The notes beneath the pieces are model-generated. The model saw only the letters and a program-made list of their open reading frames with translations, was not told where the DNA came from and made no database searches. Shown one piece after another: positions 56,310 to 64,000 of a stretch of DNA of 64,000 bases. Where the stretch lies: the NCBI RefSeq assembly GCF_021869535.1, contig NW_026262701.1, positions 8,075,501-8,139,500 of the forward strand, in the 5' to 3' direction. The stretch comes from Mytilus californianus (lineage: Eukaryota; Mollusca; Bivalvia; Mytilida; Mytilidae). Within the stretch, counting starts at the first letter, position 1. Every line of letters begins with the position of its first letter. Made by a program: the position numbers and the translations under genes.

Positions 56310-56990
56310 AAAATCATTGCAGCAGTTTGTTCATTGAAAGAGATTTCTTTTATCAGACTTATGCCTAAAAAATAATACTATGGCAGTTAGTTCGTTGGAA
56401 GAAATTTCTTCTATCAAACGTAACATGAATTACGTCGAGCTGATCGCTCGATGGAAGAAACTTCTTCAATCATATTTAAACCTGAAATGAAATATTCAAT
56501 CCAAGCCGATAGTTCGTTGGAAGAAATTTCTGCTATTAAACCTACAATTAGATCTAAAATGAAACACATGTAGCTATTAGTTCGTTGGAAAAATGTCTTT
56601 ATCAAACCTGACCTAAAATGTAATATTTGTGGCAGTTAGTAAGTCGTAAGAAATTTCTTCTATCAAACTTCAATGGAATATTTGAAGCAGTTAGTTCGTT
56701 GGAAAACAGTTTTTATATCAGAAATAGGCCTAAAATGAAATATTTGTGGCAGTTAGTAAGTTGGAGAAATGTCTTCTATCAGACATACATGTAGATCTAA
56801 TATGAAAAACATATAGCTGTTAGAAAATGGGAAGAAATTTCTTCCAACAAACTATCAGACCTAAAATATAAAATATTAATTAGAATATTTGGAGCACTTC
56901 GTTAGTTGGAAACATTTCTAGCCTTAAAACAAGTTAGATCATTGGTAGAAATTCTATCAATTATGAAAGCAAATAACGTGACTGTGAGTA
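56310..56990. repeat. Degenerate ~65-bp tandem repeat, about ten copies
   Basis: GCAGTTAGTTCGTTGGAAGA+AATTTCTTCTATCAAAC recurs with a variable ACCTAAAATGAAATATTTGT spacer. Frames across it (e.g. 56114-56311 +, 56414-56605 -) are by-products. Confidence 0.8.
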
Positions 56991-59900
56991 ACAAAATAAT
57001 ACTCCGGAACTGGTCAGATGTATCTGTATGCCAATTTATCTTGAAATCACATGAATTTACTTGACATTTTGGCATCAAACAGCATACATAAAGAAGTGTA
57101 GTTGAACATAATTAGGTATAGTATTTTTTTGTCCTATTTTGGGGAAGGGTATTTTCGACTCACATAACTTTAAACTTTAAGAAACAAAAAACTGTTTGAC
57201 AAGTAAATAATTCATTTAAAAAGGCATCCCACCTTTGCACAGACAGAATATGAATGATCGTTGCGTTCAAAGGATATGTTCACTTTACATTCTCTAATTT
57301 CAAAAACAAAACATGTTCAAAAGAATATATAATTGCATTACCTGTTCTCAGAGGCACTCAAAATGTTAAAGCGTTAAAATACAATATTCTTATGAGGAAG
57401 TTAATGTATACATGAACGCATGCTGATTAATCAATTTAATTAATAACAGCTGTATACAAAAATTGAAAATATTTACATCATTTGTTGCAAAAATCAAATG
57501 AGCATGTCTTTCTACACGTTTAAAATCACTGTGCATGTACATGTTCATAATGTCCGTAATCAATGAGGTTGTTTAACAATTTGAATTTTGTTTAAAAATA
57601 CGGAATTTTCCTCCTGATATACAATGTAGGGTCCCAAAAGGGTTCATTCCTACAATTCACATCGGTCAGTTTTATTGATTAGGACAATTGCATGTAACGC
57701 TTTGTATTAGCAGTATGATTAAAATGAGAGTTAGATTCAGGCCAATAAGACAGCAACCCATATTTAATTATATTTGAAAAAAAAAAACAATTTACCACTT
57801 TACTTCCAATAGAATTATATTTTTTTTTTGGAATGAATGTCGCATTTATTAATTTGTTTCCAAATATCAAATGCTCAACCAAGAGCAATAATAAACTTTT
57901 AAAATTGTAGTTTTAAACCATTTTTAAGCATGTATTATAAATTAGATTTTCATCGATTTTTAGATGGTGGTAAAGATAAGAAAACTGTTTGAAAATAGCT
58001 CTAGTATATAAAAACATTCCGGAGTTACATTGTAACCTTACTTTATCTAATATCTTCTTCAATAATATCTAGATGACTTATGCAATATCTGTAAATACAA
58101 ATGTATATATTTTATTTAATTTACATAATCAAATACATTGTTCATGTGCATGAACTGTCCTACATGTAGCTAAATGAGATCTGTGTAGTTTCTAAAGTAG
58201 CCGGTGTCTAATACATATATTGGTGGATGACAAAATGTTTACCACATAAACGCCATTGCTGCAATTCAATATAGTTATCAAGAAGTTTTAAAATGTATTC
58301 AAGCTACTATTCATGTGAGAAATATGATATACGGGTAACATTATTACTACCACAGATGGATGTCAGTAAATATCATGTACATCATAGAGCACAGTTCAGG
58401 GCCGTCACTACATTGAGGCAAATGCCTCCTGTTGGAAATTAAAAAAAAAAGTTGAAACAAAAGCTTGTCTTCATATCAGATTGTTTTCACGGCGAGTGTC
58501 TTGCAAGAATCAAGTTCTGTTCATCCTCGAACGTCGACCCTGTTTTTTTCGGGATCCAAGTTTCTCATTTATTTTTAGTTTTCAATGTTGATTGTCTATA
58601 TTGTTTGTCGTTATGTGTCTCATCTGTTCTCCGGGTTTGTCTTTTGTTCATTGATTGCCCTTCTTTATGACTATTGTCTTAGTGTTGAATCCATTTGTAA
58701 ATTAGTAATTTTGTTTTAAACTTAAGTTTTATTATATTTAAGGACCTTTTGTCTGATTTTAAAAACTACTTTAAATCGTAAAAATATGTATCGGTAAGTC
58801 TATGAAAAGGTATGTACTCTGCAACATTGATAATAAAAAAATAAAAAATATTGAAAAAGCATAGTCGAAGTGGTCGGTAATGACGGGTGAACGTTTGTGT
58901 GGTTTGGCAATGTTACATGTCCAGATATTGTTGGAGAAAATGTTTTGAGAAGATACGAAGCTACCGAACATAGAAACATTGGTCGCTTTTTCAAGGAAAA
59001 TTAAAACTTTATATTAAAGAATACAAAACTGACTCTCTTTTCTGTTTAACTAAAAAGCTGACATAGGTTAAAATTAAAGTGAGACAACCAATCTCCCGGA
59101 ATCAAATCATTTAAAAAGAAAAATAATGTATTGTCATATGACCTTTTACAATGAAGGGCGTAAACTTGCATTAAGCCGTTTTCAGGCCCTTAAATAGAAA
59201 AGGGATATGGAGTAAATGTGCATTGGACAAAATCGCGCACAATACATAGAAAAACATACAATTATCAATGAACAGGGCTTTTATTCCTAGCGTCGACTTA
59301 AGCGGTACTTAAAGTAGCTATTACTAAATTTTAGAGTCACAAAAAATTACACCAAAGTCTAAACACAATACAAGACCAGAACAGACAGAGCCGACATTAA
59401 TCAGCCAGTATACATATTAAAACAGCACAAAAATGTAGCAATGAGGTCTTAAGAACAGTTTTCCTTGGTCTACCCTGAGTGAACCTTTTCTATCCCAGTT
59501 AGGAACAACATCAAGTTGTAATTGAAATGTGTTATAAAAACTGAATTCACATATAGTTATATCAATGATAATCAGTCCCCCTCTTAACTTAATTTAAAAA
59601 AAAAACATAATTGACAGGTATAAAACGTTTTTCCTGCAAGCCGAAACTCAAAAACAAAAAAAGGCAAAAGAACAGCAGCCACACAATTAACTATTTGAAT
59701 TACAATTTTTGCTTTATCCTACATATCGGTCTTTTGATGTTGTCCCCAAAAACTAAAAGTCTTACACTGAATCTATATATTTTGCTTTGAGACCAGAATA
59801 TTGTCGAAAAATAATTAAAACAAAACTTGCGTTTTAGATTAAGAAAGGTTCCGGGAAACGCTCAGAATGCACGATTTTGCGTCATTTTTTCCAGAGCTTC

Positions 59901-60014
59901 TGGGGGCCTTTAGTGGCCCTCAAACCCTTCGCTGAAAATGTTTTATATATTTTTACTCACTTTTAAAAGAGGCTAGTTACGGCGTGCCTTTGATATTTTA
60001 CTGTGAACTACAGG
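56991..60014. other. Gene-free stretch
   Basis: AT-rich. 58440-58690 has a T-rich stretch with short resemblances to the RT-element tail (TTTTCAATGTTGATTGTC, GTTTGTCTTTTGTTCATTGA), too diverged to be sure. At 59855-59935 a TTTTGCGTCATTTTTTCCAG..GGGGGCCTTTAGTGGCCCTC segment looks like a common dispersed element. No exon recognised. Confidence 0.45.
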
Positions 60015-60609
60015 TGTAACACAATTGTGTTCCATACGTTAATCATCAGGAAGTAACTAAATACAGCAAATCCGAAACGATTACATGTAACCTTTAGACA
60101 CTTAATAACAATCTGTACGAATATTATAGACATATACCCTGCAGCCAATAAATGACCATGTCTACTGTGAAATAACATGTATCCGTCAGGGGTTAATTGC
60201 ATAGTTTGACAATTAACCACAGACTAGTATTACTCCACAACCAGACTACTACGTAACCGGCCTACAGCTATGGGCCATTGTGTAACGATGGATGACCCCT
60301 CTGAACTATATAAGATCCAGCTTTGGACTCGAAAGATAGATTCGTACAGATAGATTCCAAAAGGAGATTCCGCCAAGGTCTCCCCCCTTGTGGGTAGGCT
60401 GGAATTAATTCACTAACCATCCGAATTACTCAGTCAGGACCGAACAGTTATACCACTATACGATCACGTGTCCGTGTGACGATATGAACATTTGAACAAT
60501 TCAACTTTAAAGACAGTTTGTGAACAATCGAACATTTGAACTTTAGAATCTTTCTTAACTTTGTAATTACATAATAAAATTTAATTATCCACTTACTGAC
60601 TTCGTTACA
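60015..60609 (+). repeat. 5' LTR, 595 bp
   Basis: It starts TGTAACACAATTG and ends TTCGTTACA (TG...CA, with a short TGTAAC/GTTACA inverted end). It contains a TATATAAG box at 60307-60314 and AATAAA at 60573-60578, the expected promoter and poly(A) signals. It differs from the 3' LTR at one base that I can find (CTTGTGGGTAGG here, CTTGTTGGTAGG there). Confidence 0.95.
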
Positions 60610-63232
60610 AGTCGTAAATTTGGTGCCGAGACAGCAGGATCGACTTGGATTGGCTAAAACAACGCAAAGGAATATAAAACGTAAGAACTAAGTTACTTTC
60701 ATTTTTCTTTATGGACAATCAAGATATTTCAATGTCAGTACAAAAAGTAGAAATGGCTTTTCAAGGGATGGCATACACATTAAGTAAATTTGTAAATTTT
60801 AAAGGGAGTGTGGCCGTATATTTAAAAGGCTTAAAATCAGAAGTTTGTTCACGAGCTGTGGTTCGCACGAAATTTTTTATTAGTATTTTTAGAAATTGTA
60901 CGTCAATTTAAGAATTATGAATACACATATTCTTAAAACAATTGAAGATATTTTTTTAGTTATTTTTATATGCAGTTATTGAATAGATAGGATACGTTAT
61001 ATATAATAAGTATGATTTTTAAAAATAAAACTTTTTTTTTAAGTTTGAAGAAGCTAGTTTTTTGTTTAGAGTAAATATGTAAAAAACTAAAATGTCTGAT
61101 ACTATAGCATTTATATTATGGGTTGTTTTCTTGAAGATACATTCAATTATTCTAGAAAATATATATCTTACGTAAAATTAGTAGAGCACCGGTATATATG
61201 AAGGTTGATTTAGAACCTTTGGTAGATGAAGTTAAGGGTACATTGAGGATACATTGTTTGCGTGTTATTGCCACTGATGATTATGGGTTTACGCAGTTGG
61301 GTAGTGTTTACGCACATTTGTTTAGAGAAAACAAATAGTCTATAATTTTAGATTCCAACCCCTTCTTCGGATGATTAACATAAGTGATGTTAAGTAATTA
61401 AATGGTGCAAGTTGTTTTATGGTGTTAGATTACGCCTTATTTACATAAAATAAATGTTAATAGATAAAGAGAAGTATCTTCAGAAAATAGCACATTAAAG
61501 ATAAATGTTGATATGTTTTGCCCAAAGGAATTTACAGTATTTTTGTGGTAGATTGATATTTGTAAAAAATGAGAGACACATGAACTTCATGACTGATGAC
61601 AAACTTTAAGTGAAATAGATAATTGATATTAAAGGAAAATTAGCATTAAAATTAAATTGATTTTTTTATAAACAATTATGAGGATAATTATCAGAAATTA
61701 AAATAAGAATAAGAAAATAATTAATTTAGTAGTAAAACAAAAAATGAGTCTAAACAATGGGTTTTGTTCATAAATAAGCATAGAACAAACTTTAAATTGT
61801 TTTGGTTTTCAAGAAGTAGGTCAAGTTTAAAAAAAAAAAATAGAAGGAATAAAATCTCAACATATATACATTCAGTCATAATGAAATGTATAAAAAGGAA
61901 AGGCAGTAGGTTGCTGATGTTTTAAAGCAAATTAAAATGATATATATAAAAAAAGAAAGGAAAGACTATGATGAGGAAACTATATACATTTTTTGGAAAT
62001 GTAAACGATTACAGAGAAAGACATTTTTTTTTCGCAACAAGGTGTTGTTGTCAAATAGGAAATATAGAGTCAGTAACAAATTGCACAAGGCGTAGTTAAA
62101 ATTTTATCAATGTAATCTTAAATATTTTTAAGAGTGATGAGCCTGAATTAATTTGTGGACTACATTTAGCATTAAGATAAATTAATGAGAAACTAACGTT
62201 AAAGACGTAAAAGTATTACAATTGGTAACAAATTAACACATATGATTTTTAGTAATTTTTTTTTATAGGTATCATGTAGGTGTAGGGGTTATATAGAATG
62301 ATCGAATTGAACTTATTTGATTGTAAATTTGTAAATATGTTTCTAATGTCTTGTGTAAATAAACGTATCTTTGTTTTTATCATGTAGGATTCTCAAAATT
62401 TTAGAAGTTGTATACGACAGTTTTTTTTTTTCCTTCTTTTGTTTTTTTTTTGTTTTAACCAGTTAATTCGATATTTAAGAGAACGTATTGATTTTACCTA
62501 GAAATTGTTTTATTAAATTTTGCTAGGCTTGAATAACCCAGTGAACTAAAGGCGATTGAACAAACGATTGATAAATAAAAAAGTAGTAAACAAGTTTTAG
62601 TTTTTCCGAAATTGGGATAAGTTTATCAGTGGGTTAGGTGCAATCTTCATTTGAATAGCCATATTTTGTACTGTTTAATTATTAAGAATATATCTTGGAT
62701 AGCCAAAAAGAAAAGTGCGAGTTCTGGTTCTAATGCCACGAACAACGGGTACAAAATGGTGTCAACGCAATTGGTTGGAACAGATGTTACTGCTTCCAGA
62801 GAGATGTCTTCCTCTGCGCCATTGATCAGGGACGAAACTTAACCGGAGACCGATGCTAATAGTCTCTTGAGAAAGATTTACCTAGAGATAGATACGTCAA
62901 CAACTTAGTAATGGGACTAGATGGTAAACCTTACAACGTTGATGACCGGATCCACTAGCAGATGATGACCGACACTTGTACAAAGTAGTAGAGGAACAAT
63001 ATGCTATGATGGTGACGGGAAAAAGTATGCACAATATATACCCAAATCTTGAACTTTATGAATCATATGAACTCTATGTATCCAGATGTTGGATTTGCCG
63101 AATTTTATGAACTATATATGTGGTGATGGTTACAGAAGACTTAACAAGGAACTACTGAATTTATAATAACCTACAGGAAGAAAAATACCGTATTTTATTG
63201 AACTTTCGTTCTATTTTGGATGGAAGGCATTA
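60610..63232 (+). mobile_element. Interior of a short LTR retrotransposon, no complete gene recognised
   Basis: A primer-binding-site candidate, TGGTGCCGAG, starts at 60621. A 66-codon frame (60711-60911) follows and matches nothing I know. Near 62650-63060 broken coding-like segments occur (RYVNNLVMGLDGKPYNVDD, then after a frameshift YKVVEEQYAMMVTGKSMHN), possibly the remains of gag. No protease, reverse transcriptase, RNase H or integrase is seen in 2.6 kb. With the 4-bp target duplication (CAGG at 60011-60014 and 63828-63831) this is a non-autonomous element, more Gypsy-like than BEL-like by duplication length. Confidence 0.85.
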
Positions 63233-63827
63233 TGTAACACAATTGTGTTCCATACGTTAATCATCAGGAAGTAACTAAATACAGCAAATCCGAAACGATT
63301 ACATGTAACCTTTAGACACTTAATAACAATCTGTACGAATATTATAGACATATACCCTGCAGCCAATAAATGACCATGTCTACTGTGAAATAACATGTAT
63401 CCGTCAGGGGTTAATTGCATAGTTTGACAATTAACCACAGACTAGTATTACTCCACAACCAGACTACTACGTAACCGGCCTACAGCTATGGGCCATTGTG
63501 TAACGATGGATGACCCCTCTGAACTATATAAGATCCAGCTTTGGACTCGAAAGATAGATTCGTACAGATAGATTCCAAAAGGAGATTCCGCCAAGGTCTC
63601 CCCCCTTGTTGGTAGGCTGGAATTAATTCACTAACCATCCGAATTACTCAGTCAGGACCGAACAGTTATACCACTATACGATCACGTGTCCGTGTGACGA
63701 TATGAACATTTGAACAATTCAACTTTAAAGACAGTTTGTGAACAATCGAACATTTGAACTTTAGAATCTTTCTTAACTTTGTAATTACATAATAAAATTT
63801 AATTATCCACTTACTGACTTCGTTACA
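63233..63827 (+). repeat. 3' LTR, 595 bp
   Basis: Same length and ends as the 5' copy, with the TATA box at 63525-63532. It is preceded by a weak purine-rich tract (GGATGGAAGGCATTA) and followed by the target duplication CAGG. Confidence 0.95.
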
Positions 63828-64000
63828 CAGGGTACTCAGTGGGTAATATTCTTAGTACTTTAATTATGTGACGTGATTACGAGTATCTATTAAGATAAAA
63901 AAAGGAATTAATTTCAGTTAGTGGTCGAAATAAATGATAACATTATAACACCTGTTTTTATAGGGATATTCCAAATTCAGATTTTGCCGAAATAATCACA

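Noticed and set aside
1-64000. tRNA and rRNA genes
   Set aside because: I looked for the GGTTCRAATCC-type T-arm and other conserved blocks on both strands and saw none; a covariance-model scan would be decisive.

Overview
This is eukaryotic, AT-rich, intron- and repeat-dominated DNA. I read it as a bivalve mollusc, most likely a mytilid mussel. The reasons are remembered rather than searched: the dispersed 'GGTATGATTGCCAATGAGAC' element, the ~172-bp 'AACTCCTAGAAAA...' repeat ending in a GGGTATAAT-type tail, and the 'CAGTGGCGGATCCAG' ends, all of which I associate with mussel genomes, together with many relics of Polinton, Penelope-like, Tc1, hAT and LINE elements. There are no bacterial operons, tRNAs or CRISPR arrays.

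Layout. (1) 1-7.6 kb, + strand: the 3' part of a gene for a choice-of-anchor-I / mesenchyme-specific cell-surface-glycoprotein-like protein, in four exons whose splice phases fit. (2) 7.6-18.3 kb: tandem repeats, a long inverted repeat, a Penelope-like GIY-YIG fragment, a dead Tc1 transposon, LINE relics, and a 39-bp array split by a non-autonomous hAT element. (3) 18.9-28.9 kb, - strand: a complete carbohydrate sulfotransferase gene in three or four coding exons. Its first intron begins with 18 tandem copies of the exon-1 3' end plus its splice donor; this is the most unusual feature of the window. (4) 29-39.4 kb: gene-poor DNA with SINE-like elements, LINE tails and reverse-transcriptase tails. 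(5) 39.46 kb, + strand: a candidate first coding exon with a mitochondrial-type presequence. (6) 40-45 kb: hairpins and a 322-bp MITE. (7) 45.7-51.9 kb: a very homogeneous 345-bp satellite (17 full units) that is stop-free across its whole length, giving an apparent 1,990-codon ORF that I do not believe is a gene. (8) 53.1-56.1 kb, - strand: a decayed Polinton/Maverick with DNA polymerase B, packaging ATPase and probable penton relics and one small intact ORF. (9) 60.0-63.8 kb: a young LTR retrotransposon with near-identical 595-bp LTRs around a short interior in which I recognise no complete gene.

The two recognised host genes are convergent and unrelated in function. One makes a secreted or cell-surface beta-propeller-like protein, the other a Golgi type II enzyme that sulfates glycans. 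Most of the rest of the window is mobile or satellite DNA, some of it inside the introns of these genes.
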